Shown piece by piece: positions 8,489-18,199 of a stretch of 64,000 nucleotides of DNA. The stretch's first letter is position 1; every line of letters begins with the position of its first letter. The notes below the pieces were generated by a model that was not told where the DNA came from, ran no database searches, and was given only the letters and a program-made list of their open reading frames with translations. Both the position numbers and the translations under genes were made by a program. Source of the DNA: Candidatus Thiodiazotropha sp. LNASS1 (GTDB taxonomy: Bacteria; Pseudomonadota; Gammaproteobacteria; Chromatiales; Chromatiaceae); NCBI RefSeq assembly GCF_964212655.1, contig NZ_OZ156465.1:4526001-4590000 (forward strand). Direction: 5' to 3'.

Positions 8489-9526
8489 ATGAGCATTACC
8501 CTAGCGACTATCATATACGATGATAGATCAGGTTCAACTTATCTTTCATCGCTTTTGAATGAAATGCCATGTATTACCGTTACACTAGAAAGTAGTATCC
8601 TTACTATTCTAGCATGCCATGGTAATGATCTACGATCTAGAGAAGAAGTTCTCAGATTTCTCGGAATATTAAAAGAGGAGCAGAAGTTTAAGAACTGGCA
8701 ATTTAACGAAATCATGCAAGTCAATCTTTTGAATTCCCTGAGTTATCCACTGAGTGCAACTAACCTTTTGCATCAATTACTTACTATCATATTTCCAGAT
8801 AGTACAAATTGTACGAATATCGTATTTATAATTAAGCAAGTACAAATTGAATATATTGATCTAATAATAGATGTTGTACCGGGACTAAAATTTATATTGT
8901 TATATCGTGATGGTCGTGGAGTATTTGCATCAAAAAAGAGATCAAGACACTCTATATATGGTGTGCCGATGGCTATCAATCCTGTATCAGCCGCACAAAA
9001 ATGGAGAAATATCTTAGGAGCAAAGAGTTATATTAAAGACCAGAATAATATTCTGGAAGTAAAATATGAGGAACTGCTGGTTACAAAAGATAAAGTAATT
9101 GGGAATATTTCTGAATTTCTTTTCAATGAGACACGGGTAATCAGTCATCAAGATAACTATTCGGCGGACTTGGATGATAACCCAAGTAATAATAGATATG
9201 CACAAGCAATTCCTGCATCGCAACGCCACCTACATAAGAATGTTGGAAAGGTTGCGAATAAGGATAGAGCAGAGGCATGGAAAAATGAATTGTCAAGTAT
9301 AGAGATATGGTTGTATGAGAGAACAGTATCATCCTTACTAAAAGACCATGAGTACTTACTGTGTAACGAAACAGCACCAAAGAAAATTCATCTTTTTATC
9401 TTCTTTACGCATGTAAAACTAAGGGAAGTTACATACAGTATAAGGAGAAATATTATTTTGATAAAATCTATGATGAGATCACCAAATACTGTTATTGCAA
9501 AACTTTTACATAAACTGCAAAAATAA
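8489..9526 (+). CDS. PAPS-dependent sulfotransferase (first of two)
   Basis: Predicted to transfer sulfate from PAPS to a carbohydrate. The 345-residue protein has the 5'-phosphosulfate loop near the N-terminus (DDRSGSTYLSSLL, residues 11-23) and the 3'-phosphate motif (YRDGRGVFASKKRS, 139-152), in the usual order and spacing for carbohydrate sulfotransferases. A later WRN...VKYEELL block also fits the family. There is no signal peptide, so it should act on nucleotide- or lipid-linked sugars in the cytoplasm. It lies in the AT-rich part of the EPS locus between flippase and polymerase. The acceptor sugar is unknown. The same locus encodes CysC, the enzyme that makes PAPS. Confidence 0.82.
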   Translation: MSITLATIIYDDRSGSTYLSSLLNEMPCITVTLESSILTILACHGNDLRSREEVLRFLGILKEEQKFKNWQFNEIMQVNLLNSLSYPLSATNLLHQLLTIIFPDSTNCTNIVFIIKQVQIEYIDLIIDVVPGLKFILLYRDGRGVFASKKRSRHSIYGVPMAINPVSAAQKWRNILGAKSYIKDQNNILEVKYEELLVTKDKVIGNISEFLFNETRVISHQDNYSADLDDNPSNNRYAQAIPASQRHLHKNVGKVANKDRAEAWKNELSSIEIWLYERTVSSLLKDHEYLLCNETAPKKIHLFIFFTHVKLREVTYSIRRNIILIKSMMRSPNTVIAKLLHKLQK

Positions 9527-9535
9527 TTATGTGAA

Positions 9536-10852
9536 ATGAACTCATTACCTTCTAGGCTCGTTCAATTAACTATATTTGCGAATATAGCACTTGCGGCTGT
9601 ATATCTTTATTCCTATGTTGTAACTCCTGAGAGAATCCTGGCAGTAACAACAGTCATTAGTTTGCTATTATTTGTAAACAAAGTACGTCCTATTTCAAGG
9701 CAAACAAAAAAAGTCTTGATTGTTGGATTTAGTTTAATTCTATTTAAGTACTTAGTTGATTCAACAATTCACATTCAAAATATATTTGATCCAATAAAAA
9801 TTGCTTTAATAGAAATATTTGCGCTTGTATATTTACCCATTGTTGAGTGGAATAAAATATCGAACAAGGTGGTTTATAACACGATACTAATTAGTGCGAT
9901 ACCTGGAATCATTTTCGGAGTTATTCAGGCGCTTGGAGCTAACATAACTATTAAAAATTTAGTGCCAAACAATCCTATAGTAATATTTGAAAAAGAAAGG
10001 TTTGATTATTTTGAACATACTGGAAGAATTATCGGTACATTTACAACAGGTGTATTGTTTTCATTGTTGTTAGGTACACTGTTTATTATACTAATGGTTC
10101 GCCTTTGGGAAGGATCCAACTATTTAAGAAACTATATTAAGAAGATTTTATTCACGACTATATTATTATTAATATTCTTTTTGATTCTATACACGCAGAC
10201 ACGAAGTGCGATATATGGATTGCCAGCCTCTGTTATACTTGGATACTATTTGAGTAGTCGGCATTTTGTTAAAAAAACGTTTATTGTGTTACTAGCTGGT
10301 GTTATAGGAGTTATTTCTTTTGGTACCTTTCAAATGCTTGTTACTGGCGTGTCACAGAGAAGCACATTAGGAATAGATGCTAACACATACTATAAGCTAA
10401 CTTCTAATATATATGGAGTGTATGCGGCGCTTGCGAGAGATCCATTATTTGGTGTTCCTGTAAATAGACGTTTAGATAGAGGAGAAGGTTCTAATGACGA
10501 TATGATATTAGTCGAGGAAGGGAGACGTAAGCTAGGAAAAATTATTACAACAGGTGAATCCTATCAGCTTGTTGCTACTAACCATAATCAAATTGCTTAT
10601 TATATTAAATATTACGGGTTAATTGGATTTTCATTATTTATTTTACTTCTTTATGTAGTGTTCAAGAAAATTCAACAAAAGGAAGATAGTGCAACTAGGT
10701 TTATTTTAATGTGTGTATTTGTTTACCACATTCAGTTTTCACTACTACACAACAATCAATTATTAGAAACACTCTTGTTTTGGATATTGTTAGGATTAGG
10801 TGATGAGTATAAGTATACCAACCGTAAGCGTGCTAATGGCGACGTACAATGA
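9536..10852 (+). CDS. Wzy/O-antigen-ligase-like EPS polymerase
   Basis: Multi-spanning membrane protein of 438 residues with 10-12 predicted helices and one large periplasmic loop after the middle helices, the layout of the Wzy_C/O-antigen ligase family. Recognisable family features are the TQTRSAIYGLPASVILGYYL segment and the loop with RDPLFGVPVNRR and later NHNQIAYYIKYYG. In this position it most likely polymerises repeat units in the periplasm; a ligase role cannot be excluded. The gene begins 9 bp after the sulfotransferase and its end overlaps the next glycosyltransferase by 50 bases, so the three are co-translated parts of one operon. Confidence 0.82.
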   Translation: MNSLPSRLVQLTIFANIALAAVYLYSYVVTPERILAVTTVISLLLFVNKVRPISRQTKKVLIVGFSLILFKYLVDSTIHIQNIFDPIKIALIEIFALVYLPIVEWNKISNKVVYNTILISAIPGIIFGVIQALGANITIKNLVPNNPIVIFEKERFDYFEHTGRIIGTFTTGVLFSLLLGTLFIILMVRLWEGSNYLRNYIKKILFTTILLLIFFLILYTQTRSAIYGLPASVILGYYLSSRHFVKKTFIVLLAGVIGVISFGTFQMLVTGVSQRSTLGIDANTYYKLTSNIYGVYAALARDPLFGVPVNRRLDRGEGSNDDMILVEEGRRKLGKIITTGESYQLVATNHNQIAYYIKYYGLIGFSLFILLLYVVFKKIQQKEDSATRFILMCVFVYHIQFSLLHNNQLLETLLFWILLGLGDEYKYTNRKRANGDVQ

Positions 10853-11771
10853 CTATACTACTCTTGATGATGCAATAAAAAGTATCATTAATCAAACGTT
10901 CAAGGATTTTGAATTTATCATAGTTGATGATGGGTCGACTGATGGTTCATCAGAAATAGTAGAATATTGGTCTAAACAGGATGATAGAATACGAGTAATT
11001 TCGCAGAAAAATAATACTGGATTAACTATAGCATTGAATAATGGTTTAAACGTTGCTCGTGGGAAATATATAGCCAGACAGGATGCAGATGATATTAGTC
11101 TGCCAGAGCGTTTATCTATACAGATTACGACATTAAAAGAAAATAAAAAACTTGTACTTGTTGCGAGTGATTATGAGTGCATCCTAGATGATGGTGAATA
11201 CTTAACGACTATTAGAAATTCACAAAAGAGAAATATAAAGAAAAAGTTATTAAAACGAAATGAAATTGTTCATGGTACAGCAGTGTTCCCTCGTTTAATT
11301 GGAAATGCACAGGTAATGTATGACCCGCTATATAAAAGAGCGCAAGACTATGATTTATGGCTAAGGCTTACTGAATACGGTGATGTCGTTATATTACCAA
11401 ATGTACTCTATAAATTTAGATATAGAAGAGAAGGAATTACTGCAAAAAATACGGCCTTCTCAAAGGAATCATGTGCAATAAGAGCATTGGAAAATCGAAA
11501 ATTACGTGATTTAGGTAGCGCAGAAAATAGATGCCCTATAATAAATAAAGATGTTACTAAACAAACAAATATTAAATCGCAAACTGGTAATTACGATTTG
11601 AACTGTGCAATACGCTGTATGTCTGGATATGACTCCATAAATGCAAGAAAATATTCATACAAATCTTTAAAAATGATGCGAAATGACTACCGTGGGAAAA
11701 TACAGGCAGTTAAAATTATTATCATTTCATGGTTGCCTGTTAGCATATTACGAATAGTGAGACAGATATAA
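10803..11771 (+). CDS. Family 2 glycosyltransferase
   Basis: Cytoplasmic GT-A fold glycosyltransferase that adds a sugar to the growing EPS repeat unit. The N-terminus has the GT2 signature VSVLMATYNDYTTLDDAI and FIIVDDGSTDGSSEIV, followed by the ARQDADD metal-binding block and a QDYDLWLRL acceptor-side motif. The start is ATG 10803; a GTG three bases earlier is less likely. It overlaps the polymerase gene by 50 bp. Donor and acceptor sugars cannot be predicted. The C-terminal 80 residues are basic and of unclear role. Confidence 0.88.
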   Translation: MSISIPTVSVLMATYNDYTTLDDAIKSIINQTFKDFEFIIVDDGSTDGSSEIVEYWSKQDDRIRVISQKNNTGLTIALNNGLNVARGKYIARQDADDISLPERLSIQITTLKENKKLVLVASDYECILDDGEYLTTIRNSQKRNIKKKLLKRNEIVHGTAVFPRLIGNAQVMYDPLYKRAQDYDLWLRLTEYGDVVILPNVLYKFRYRREGITAKNTAFSKESCAIRALENRKLRDLGSAENRCPIINKDVTKQTNIKSQTGNYDLNCAIRCMSGYDSINARKYSYKSLKMMRNDYRGKIQAVKIIIISWLPVSILRIVRQI

Positions 11772-11914
11772 ATATTCAAACAACAAATACATATCACATG
11801 CATAGTATTGAGCAATTATTTATGATCATCTTATATACTATGAATTGATATTTTATCAACATATTATAATAGTATGGTCCTCAATAGAGTTTTTGTGTTT
11901 TATGTCTTTCAGTA

Positions 11915-12640
11915 ATGAATATTTATCATTCAACAGTGGACAAAATGATTAGATCGATTGTTAGAAATATAATTGTAGATATACCAGTTATATATTGGCC
12001 GATAGCTAGGATTTTTCGTAGTAGTAATATCGTAACAAAACAAACCGATCTGGTTATAGAAGGTTTCCCCAGATCTGGAAATACCTTTTCATGCCGCGCA
12101 TTCCGCCATGCCCAAATAGGAGAATATAAAATAGCATCACATTTACATTCTACTGTCCAGGTTAAAATGGCGTGTAAATGGAATATACCATGCTTAGTAT
12201 TAATACGAGAGCCTGAGGAGGCTATCATATCGTATGTACTTTATGAGGGAGATTGTGATATCGAAAAACTATATAAAATATATATAAAATTTTACTCTGA
12301 AATTGAAAACCTACAGAATAAGTTTGTTACAGCTGCATTTAGTGATGTTATTAATAATTTTGATATTGTGATTGACCGACTAAATAAAAAATATAATATG
12401 AACTACACTAGTTTTGAACACTCAAAAGAAAACGTAGCTGAGTGCTTTTCAGGAATGGAAAAGTCAATGAAAGAAAGAGGGACTTATCATGAGTTGCGAG
12501 TAAGTAGGCCACTAGAAAAAAGAGATAAATTAAAAAAGAGAATTAAGTTGAATATAGAGAAAAATGTTAATTGTGAATTAAAAAAAACGGCATCAAATAT
12601 TTATAAAAGGTACTTGGATCGTGTAATTCGTGATAACTAA
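11915..12640 (+). CDS. PAPS-dependent sulfotransferase (second of two)
   Basis: A 241-residue protein with both PAPS-binding motifs of the sulfotransferase fold: EGFPRSGNTF (residues 49-58; the phosphosulfate loop, with Asn where many members have Thr) and IREPEEAIISYVL (97-109; the 3'-phosphate site with conserved Arg and Ser). It is shorter than the other sulfotransferase in the locus and not closely similar to it, so it probably modifies a different position or sugar. The C-terminal third is rich in Lys and Arg. The coding sequence is strongly AT-rich, like its neighbours. The acceptor is unknown. Confidence 0.78.
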   Translation: MNIYHSTVDKMIRSIVRNIIVDIPVIYWPIARIFRSSNIVTKQTDLVIEGFPRSGNTFSCRAFRHAQIGEYKIASHLHSTVQVKMACKWNIPCLVLIREPEEAIISYVLYEGDCDIEKLYKIYIKFYSEIENLQNKFVTAAFSDVINNFDIVIDRLNKKYNMNYTSFEHSKENVAECFSGMEKSMKERGTYHELRVSRPLEKRDKLKKRIKLNIEKNVNCELKKTASNIYKRYLDRVIRDN

Positions 12641-12697
12641 ATCGAGTATCTCAGTATCTTAACTTGATTATATATAATGAATAACTGATATAATATA

Positions 12698-13873
12698 ATG
12701 GATATTCAAAGGAGATTGTTTTGCTTTTGTTTGCTATTTTCACCACTGATTAATTCAAAAGAAAATACAGCTCATAGTTGCCTCAAAGTAGATATTAAAT
12801 CTACCAATATATATTATGAAGTTAATACAGTAACTGATTTTAATAAGCAACATATACATAGTTATTTTGATCTAAATCCTGACAACCCAAGTGGAAATGA
12901 TTTATTGTGCTTTCGTTTTTCAGATCAAGTACCGGGAGTCGGAGATATAATTATTAACCGTGAATTTGACCCGAAAAAAGCACTCGTAATTGCAAAAGGA
13001 ATAAGCGGAACGGCACATGAAGCGGCTTTGCAACAGTGGCTAACGGATGAAATAATAGCCTATGTTGATAACAATAAAGAAAATGTTACAACTGAAATCG
13101 TGTCATCAAGTGGAAAGCACTTAATGAGAATTACAGGGGGATTGAGGTCAGCAAATTCAAGGACTATGCTGGGATTGTTTTCCAGCCATGAATTAAGACG
13201 ACCTGAGAAAAAGATTAAACAAGAGTTTGTAAGAGTCATAGATCTGAAATCAGGTGATATACACTTAAATATTGTGTTAGATGATCTCTTACAGGAAGAG
13301 GCACTAAATAAAATATTAAAAAACGCTACAGGATATAAAATTAAACATCCAAAGTGGTCACCAGACGGTAATCATTTCCTTTTTGTCTTGTTTAACAACA
13401 AAAGATTAGAGTATGGGCCAAGAAAAATATTGATATTGTCAGATAGAGATGGAAATAATATAAGTTATATTGGAGAAAATATACATCACCCTGTGTGGGG
13501 TCGAACTGGAAATAATATTTACTATTTCAAGGGAGAAGGTAAAGAACAAACATTATATAAATATGATCTCACACTGAGATATTCAGTAACTGTGATGACG
13601 AGAATGACAGGAGATCATATTAATGTTCACCCATCTGGTAAGCTGTTTGTTGTGGATAAGGTTACTAGATCTAAATCTAGGGATGGACAAATATTATTAT
13701 TAAATGACGCAGGGGAAATATTAACTAGACTCAGCTACAAGGGGGATAATATTAGCTATAGAAAAAGACTTCATTCACATCCAATTTGGTCAAGAGACGG
13801 GTGCTCAGTCTTTGCGAACATTATCGAGAATGGTGTAAGAGGAGTTGTCAAGATAGATTTTAATTTGGCATGA
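12698..13873 (+). CDS. Secreted TolB/oligogalacturonide-lyase-like beta-propeller protein
   Basis: A 391-residue protein with a short hydrophobic N-terminus (LFCFCLLFSPLINS) that looks like a signal peptide. The rest has spaced propeller-blade motifs: IHSYFDLNPDNPSGNDLLCF, HPKWSPDGNHFLFV, HHPVWGRTGNNIYYF, NVHPSGKLFVVD and HPIWSRDGCSVFA. These recall the PD40/TolB repeats and the propeller of oligogalacturonide-lyase-type enzymes, but I cannot identify catalytic residues. It lies among the sulfotransferase and glycosyltransferase genes and shares their AT-rich composition. It may bind, trim or monitor the finished polysaccharide; that is inference. It may equally be a structural propeller without activity. 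Confidence 0.6.
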   Translation: MDIQRRLFCFCLLFSPLINSKENTAHSCLKVDIKSTNIYYEVNTVTDFNKQHIHSYFDLNPDNPSGNDLLCFRFSDQVPGVGDIIINREFDPKKALVIAKGISGTAHEAALQQWLTDEIIAYVDNNKENVTTEIVSSSGKHLMRITGGLRSANSRTMLGLFSSHELRRPEKKIKQEFVRVIDLKSGDIHLNIVLDDLLQEEALNKILKNATGYKIKHPKWSPDGNHFLFVLFNNKRLEYGPRKILILSDRDGNNISYIGENIHHPVWGRTGNNIYYFKGEGKEQTLYKYDLTLRYSVTVMTRMTGDHINVHPSGKLFVVDKVTRSKSRDGQILLLNDAGEILTRLSYKGDNISYRKRLHSHPIWSRDGCSVFANIIENGVRGVVKIDFNLA

Positions 13874-14044
13874 ATATAGTGGCGAGTATTCAGCCCTAAG
13901 ACAATGAAGATATTCTTATCAGCTTAATATCACAAATATCTTAAGTTTTATAATATTTAAATACATACAGCCCTGAACTCATAAAGTATTTATAGGTTTA
14001 CGACTTATCTCTAATCAATAAATCTATAAGAACAGGCAAATATA

Positions 14045-15217
14045 GTGTCATATAAAATACTCATTGTACATAACAAATATCAACAATATGGCGGTGAAGA
14101 TTCTGTAGTTGAAGCTGAAATTAAATTACTTCAAGAGAATGGACACATTATCGAACTATATACTAGAGATAATAGTGAGATTGGTAGATTAAGCAGTATA
14201 AAATTGCTACTAGATGCTATTTGGTCAAGAAAAAGTACATTAGAAATTAAAGAAATAATTTCGAAAGTAAGACCTGATATTATGCATGTACATAATACAT
14301 TCCCACTCATATCTCCATCTATTTATTGGGCAGCATCAAAGTATAACGTTCCAATAGTTCAAACAATTCACAATTTTCGACTTTCTTGTATACAAGCGAT
14401 GTTCTTGAGAGATAAAAAAATCTGTGAAGATTGTCTTGCTAAGTCACCTTGGAGAGGCATCATAAGAAAATGTTATCGAGAATCTCTGCTAGCTAGTATG
14501 TCTGCTGCTGCTATTCTGCAGTTTCATAGGATAATTGGTACATATCAAAGAAAAGTAAATGCATATATAGCACTGAATAATTTCTGTAAAAATAAACTTG
14601 TCGAAATAGGCTTGCCTGAGGATAAAATATGTATCAAACCGAATTTTGTTTCGCTTACAAATAAGAGTAGTAGGAATGAGAGGAGCGGTAATCCACTATT
14701 TGTAGGCAGATTATCTGAAGAAAAAGGAATTGCTACTCTAGTGCAGTCAATAAAATCGCTGCCTAACCAAATGTTTGATATTGTAGGTGATGGTCCAGAA
14801 AGGTATATTTTTGAGAATATCACTAATGTAAAGATGTTTGGATCTATTAACCAAGATAGTGTTTATGAGTTAATGCAAAAAACACCTTTTTTAGTTCTAC
14901 CTAGTATATGTTACGAGAGCATGCCAAGAACGCTTGTAGAGTCGTTTGGAAGCGGTGCTCCAGTAATTGCGAGTGACATAGGAGCCCTTGCCGAATTAAT
15001 AGAACATCGTAGAACTGGACTATTATTTAAACCAGGATCATCTTATGAACTAACGCGAGTAATTACTTGGGCGCTTAATAATTCGAAGGAAATGGAAGAA
15101 ATGGGTATAAATGCAAAAGATGTATACGATAGAAATTATACTGACAGTATTAACTATCAAATGTTATTAAAAATAATAAAGAGAGTAGTTCAGAAAGCAC
15201 GTGAAACAAATACTTAA
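14045..15217 (+). CDS. Family 4 glycosyltransferase
   Basis: Cytoplasmic GT-B glycosyltransferase for EPS repeat-unit assembly. N-terminal domain: ILIVHNKYQQYGGEDSVV and the HVHNTFPLISPSIYWAA / VQTIHNFRLSC block. C-terminal donor-binding domain: FVGRLSEEKGIATLV, IVGDGPE, and the CYESMPRTLVESFGSGAPVI segment with the conserved E-x7-E. The GTG start at 14045 has only a weak Shine-Dalgarno sequence, but the next residues (SYKILIVHNK) are what the family begins with. The donor sugar is not predictable. AT-rich like its neighbours. Confidence 0.9.
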   Translation: MSYKILIVHNKYQQYGGEDSVVEAEIKLLQENGHIIELYTRDNSEIGRLSSIKLLLDAIWSRKSTLEIKEIISKVRPDIMHVHNTFPLISPSIYWAASKYNVPIVQTIHNFRLSCIQAMFLRDKKICEDCLAKSPWRGIIRKCYRESLLASMSAAAILQFHRIIGTYQRKVNAYIALNNFCKNKLVEIGLPEDKICIKPNFVSLTNKSSRNERSGNPLFVGRLSEEKGIATLVQSIKSLPNQMFDIVGDGPERYIFENITNVKMFGSINQDSVYELMQKTPFLVLPSICYESMPRTLVESFGSGAPVIASDIGALAELIEHRRTGLLFKPGSSYELTRVITWALNNSKEMEEMGINAKDVYDRNYTDSINYQMLLKIIKRVVQKARETNT

Positions 15218-15293
15218 AAGGATTGTTTATCATACATCAATTCTAAAAAATGACTGTAAATACTAAACTTGATTATCTAAAGGCAATATCTTT

Positions 15294-16061
15294 GTGAATC
15301 CATCATTTAACCACAAATACATATTAGGAATGCGAGTCGATGAAATTTCTATTGACAAGTCACTCGCTTTGATTATTGATTGGGCGAATAGAAGAGAAAG
15401 CAAGTATATCTGTGTATCTAATGTCCATATGTGCATGGAAGCATTTGACAAATCATCTTTTCAAAATATTGTAAATAGTTCAGATCAGGTTGTGCCCGAT
15501 GGTATGCCATTGGCTGTAGGCATGAGATTACTTGGAAGTAAATATAGTCAGCAAATTAGGGGGGCGGACCTAACGCGTTCAATTCTAGAACATGCAAATA
15601 ATAAAGGGTTAGTCATTGGATTATATGGTGGAACAGAAGAAGCGGTAGCAAAAATAGTATCTATCATAAAGAAAGAGTATCAAAGTATTACAGTTGGCTG
15701 TGGAATATCACCGCCTTTTCATGCATTGAGTGAACAACAGGATAATCAGTACGTGAAAATAATTAATGATGCAAACGTGCAAATCCTGCTTGTAGGTTTA
15801 GGTTGTCCTAAACAGGAAATATGGATGGCCAAGCATAAGGGAAAAGTAAATGCAGTTATGGTGGGTGTTGGTGCAGTATTTGATTTCTTGAGTGGAACAA
15901 AAATGGAAGCACCACGATGGATCCAAAATATAGGATTAGAGTGGCTGTTTCGATTGCTTTCAGAACCTAATAGACTTTGGAAGCGGTATGCAATCCATAA
16001 TCCTAGATTTATCATATATTTTTTTAAACAACTCTTAAGTATTCGATTGGGAAAAGCATGA
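15294..16061 (+). CDS. WecG/TagA/CpsF-family glycosyltransferase
   Basis: GT26-family enzyme that typically adds the second sugar onto an undecaprenyl-diphosphate-linked sugar. The 255-residue protein shows [18 protein letters not shown], the GLYGG motif, [14 protein letters not shown] and the [21 protein letters not shown] signature, with the C-terminal [17 protein letters not shown] block that associates it with the membrane. GTG 15294 is the proposed start, preceded by AAAGGCA. Its stop overlaps the gmd start in an ATGA junction, so the AT-rich glycosyltransferase stretch is transcribed into the GDP-fucose genes. Confidence 0.92.
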   Translation: MNPSFNHKYILGMRVDEISIDKSLALIIDWANRRESKYICVSNVHMCMEAFDKSSFQNIVNSSDQVVPDGMPLAVGMRLLGSKYSQQIRGADLTRSILEHANNKGLVIGLYGGTEEAVAKIVSIIKKEYQSITVGCGISPPFHALSEQQDNQYVKIINDANVQILLVGLGCPKQEIWMAKHKGKVNAVMVGVGAVFDFLSGTKMEAPRWIQNIGLEWLFRLLSEPNRLWKRYAIHNPRFIIYFFKQLLSIRLGKA

Positions 16062-17167
16062 AAAAGGCATTTATAACAGGAATAACCGGACAGGATGGCG
16101 CGTATTTAGCTGAACTCCTTCTAAAAAAAGGCTATGAAGTACATGGATTAAAGCGCCGTGCCTCCTCATTCAATACAGATCGAGTAGACCATCTGTATCA
16201 AGACCCACATGCAGAAAAAAGGGATTTCATACTGCACTATGGTGACTTGACTGATTCAACAAACCTCATTCGTGTCATACAGGAGATACAACCGGAAGAG
16301 ATCTATAATCTTGCTGCACAGAGCCATGTTGCTGTCTCATTCGAAACACCGGAATACACCGCCAATGCAGATGCGATTGGCACCCTAAGACTACTTGAAG
16401 CCATTCGAATTCTTGGTCTTGAGAAAAAAACTCGTTTTTATCAGGCATCAACTTCTGAACTGTTTGGTGAGGTACAAGAGACGCCGCAGCGGGAAACCAC
16501 TCCCTTCTATCCTCGTTCTCCTTATGCTTGTGCAAAACTCTATTCCTATTGGATTACAGTCAACTATCGAGAGGCTTACGGGATGTATGCCTGTAACGGC
16601 ATCCTGTTCAATCATGAGTCTCCGGTAAGAGGAGAAACATTTGTAACACGCAAGATCACCCGTGCCATGGCGCGTATCCGTCTCGGTTTGCAGGAATGCC
16701 TCTATCTGGGAAATATGAATGCACTGAGAGACTGGGGTCATGCCCATGACTATGTGAAAATGCAGTGGTTAATGCTGCAGCAGGAGCAGCCTGATGATTT
16801 CGCTATCGGTACAGGTGAACAGCACTCAGTGCGCGAATTTGTAGACGTTGCTGCTAAGGAACTTGGTATCTCGTTGCGCTGGGAGGGAGAGGGGCTGGAT
16901 GAACAGGGGATTGTTGAATCAAACACAAACGATAAGGGTCCGCAACCTGGAGTGGTGATTGTACGAGTTGATCCACGTTATTTCCGCCCAACAGAGGTGG
17001 AGACACTGCTTTGTGATCCCAGTAAGGCTAAGAGTGAGTTGGGCTGGGAACCTGAGATTACTTTCACAGAACTGGTTTCTGAAATGGCCAGAGAAGATCT
17101 GGCCCTTGCTCAGAAGGATGTTGCAATTGAAAAAGCCGGTTTCCGCTCTTACCGCTATTTCGAGTGA
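16058..17167 (+). CDS. gmd: GDP-mannose 4,6-dehydratase
   Basis: Converts GDP-D-mannose to GDP-4-keto-6-deoxy-mannose, first step to GDP-L-fucose. Short-chain dehydrogenase fold: N-terminal NADP-binding [14 protein letters not shown], the HYGDLTD motif, [13 protein letters not shown], and the catalytic Ser/Tyr-x3-Lys region (STSELFG and [15 protein letters not shown]). Length 369 residues is normal. The start overlaps the wecG-like stop by four bases. Codon and base composition return here to the normal level of the genome after the AT-rich stretch. The substrate is made by manB and manC about 11 kb downstream. Confidence 0.96.
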   Translation: MKKAFITGITGQDGAYLAELLLKKGYEVHGLKRRASSFNTDRVDHLYQDPHAEKRDFILHYGDLTDSTNLIRVIQEIQPEEIYNLAAQSHVAVSFETPEYTANADAIGTLRLLEAIRILGLEKKTRFYQASTSELFGEVQETPQRETTPFYPRSPYACAKLYSYWITVNYREAYGMYACNGILFNHESPVRGETFVTRKITRAMARIRLGLQECLYLGNMNALRDWGHAHDYVKMQWLMLQQEQPDDFAIGTGEQHSVREFVDVAAKELGISLRWEGEGLDEQGIVESNTNDKGPQPGVVIVRVDPRYFRPTEVETLLCDPSKAKSELGWEPEITFTELVSEMAREDLALAQKDVAIEKAGFRSYRYFE

Positions 17168-17181
17168 TAGGGGGTTAAGGA

Positions 17182-18123
17182 ATGGAAGCGGATACAAAGA
17201 TCTATGTCGCCGGTCACCGTGGGCTTGTGGGTGCGGCCATCGTTGAGCGGTTGAAAAAGAGTGGATTTACCAACCTTCTTTTGCGTACTCATGGAGAGCT
17301 CGACTTAATAAATCGTGATCAAGTTGAAGGATTCTTTAATAGCGAAAAACCGGACTATGTTTTTCTTGCGGCAGCTAGAGTAGGCGGCATACACGCAAAT
17401 AATACCTACCCGGTAGATTTTATTGTTGATAATCTTGCGATAGAGCTCAATGTCATCTCGGCAGCTTATGCCAATCACGTGAAACGATTGATGTTTCTTG
17501 GCAGCTCCTGCATCTATCCAAAGCTTTGTCCACAACCCATGAAGGAAGAGTATCTCCTGACAGGGTCGTTGGAGCCGACAAATGAGCCTTATGCTGTTGC
17601 CAAGATCGCCGGTATCAAGATGTGCGAGGCCTATAACCGCCAGTATGGGACAGAATTTATCTCAGTCATGCCTACCAATCTCTATGGTCCCAATGATAAC
17701 TTCGATCTGCAAAATTCACATGTTTTGCCCGCCCTGATTCGCAAATTTCATGATGCGAAGGAACGGGGTGATGAAAAGGTTGTTGTCTGGGGAACGGGTA
17801 CCCCACGTCGGGAGTTTCTCTATGTGGATGATATGGCCGATGCTTGTGTCTATGTCATGAACAAGAGCGGTTTTACCGATAGGGTGAATATCGGTGTGGG
17901 GGATGATATTTCTATCGGAGAGCTTGCTGAATTGGTTGGTGAAGTGGTTGGATATCATGGGCGCTTGGAGTTCGATACAAGTAAGCCGGATGGAACACCC
18001 CAAAAGCTATTGGATGTTGGTCGCCTCACTTCTCTTGGTTGGCAGGCTGAAACATCCTTGAAGGACGGGATTCAGCGTACCTATCAGTGGTTCCTGGAAA
18101 ACAGGGCGCATTTACGAATATAA
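17182..18123 (+). CDS. fcl: GDP-L-fucose synthase
   Basis: Epimerises and reduces GDP-4-keto-6-deoxy-mannose to GDP-L-fucose. N-terminal NADP-binding motif [16 protein letters not shown], the [15 protein letters not shown] block, the catalytic [16 protein letters not shown] and [20 protein letters not shown] region (Tyr-x3-Lys), and [10 protein letters not shown]. Length 313 residues is typical. It follows gmd by 14 bp with a GGGGTTAAGG leader. Together with manB-manC-gmd it gives a complete route from mannose-6-phosphate to GDP-fucose, so fucose is very likely a component of the polysaccharide. Confidence 0.95.
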   Translation: MEADTKIYVAGHRGLVGAAIVERLKKSGFTNLLLRTHGELDLINRDQVEGFFNSEKPDYVFLAAARVGGIHANNTYPVDFIVDNLAIELNVISAAYANHVKRLMFLGSSCIYPKLCPQPMKEEYLLTGSLEPTNEPYAVAKIAGIKMCEAYNRQYGTEFISVMPTNLYGPNDNFDLQNSHVLPALIRKFHDAKERGDEKVVVWGTGTPRREFLYVDDMADACVYVMNKSGFTDRVNIGVGDDISIGELAELVGEVVGYHGRLEFDTSKPDGTPQKLLDVGRLTSLGWQAETSLKDGIQRTYQWFLENRAHLRI

Positions 18124-18146
18124 AACAGGGAAGAATTAGATTCGGC

Positions 18147-18175
18147 TTGACACATGGATTGATGGTATATATACG
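18147..18175 (+). promoter_or_regulatory. Sigma-70-type promoter for the exosortase gene
   Basis: A perfect -35 box TTGACA (18147-18152) is followed at 15-17 bp spacing by TATATA (18168-18173) or TATACG (18170-18175). The exosortase ATG is at 18200, giving a short leader. This suggests that the exosortase can be transcribed separately from the upstream EPS genes. Confidence 0.5.
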
Positions 18176-18199
18176 CTGAATTACAAAACAGCGATTAGC

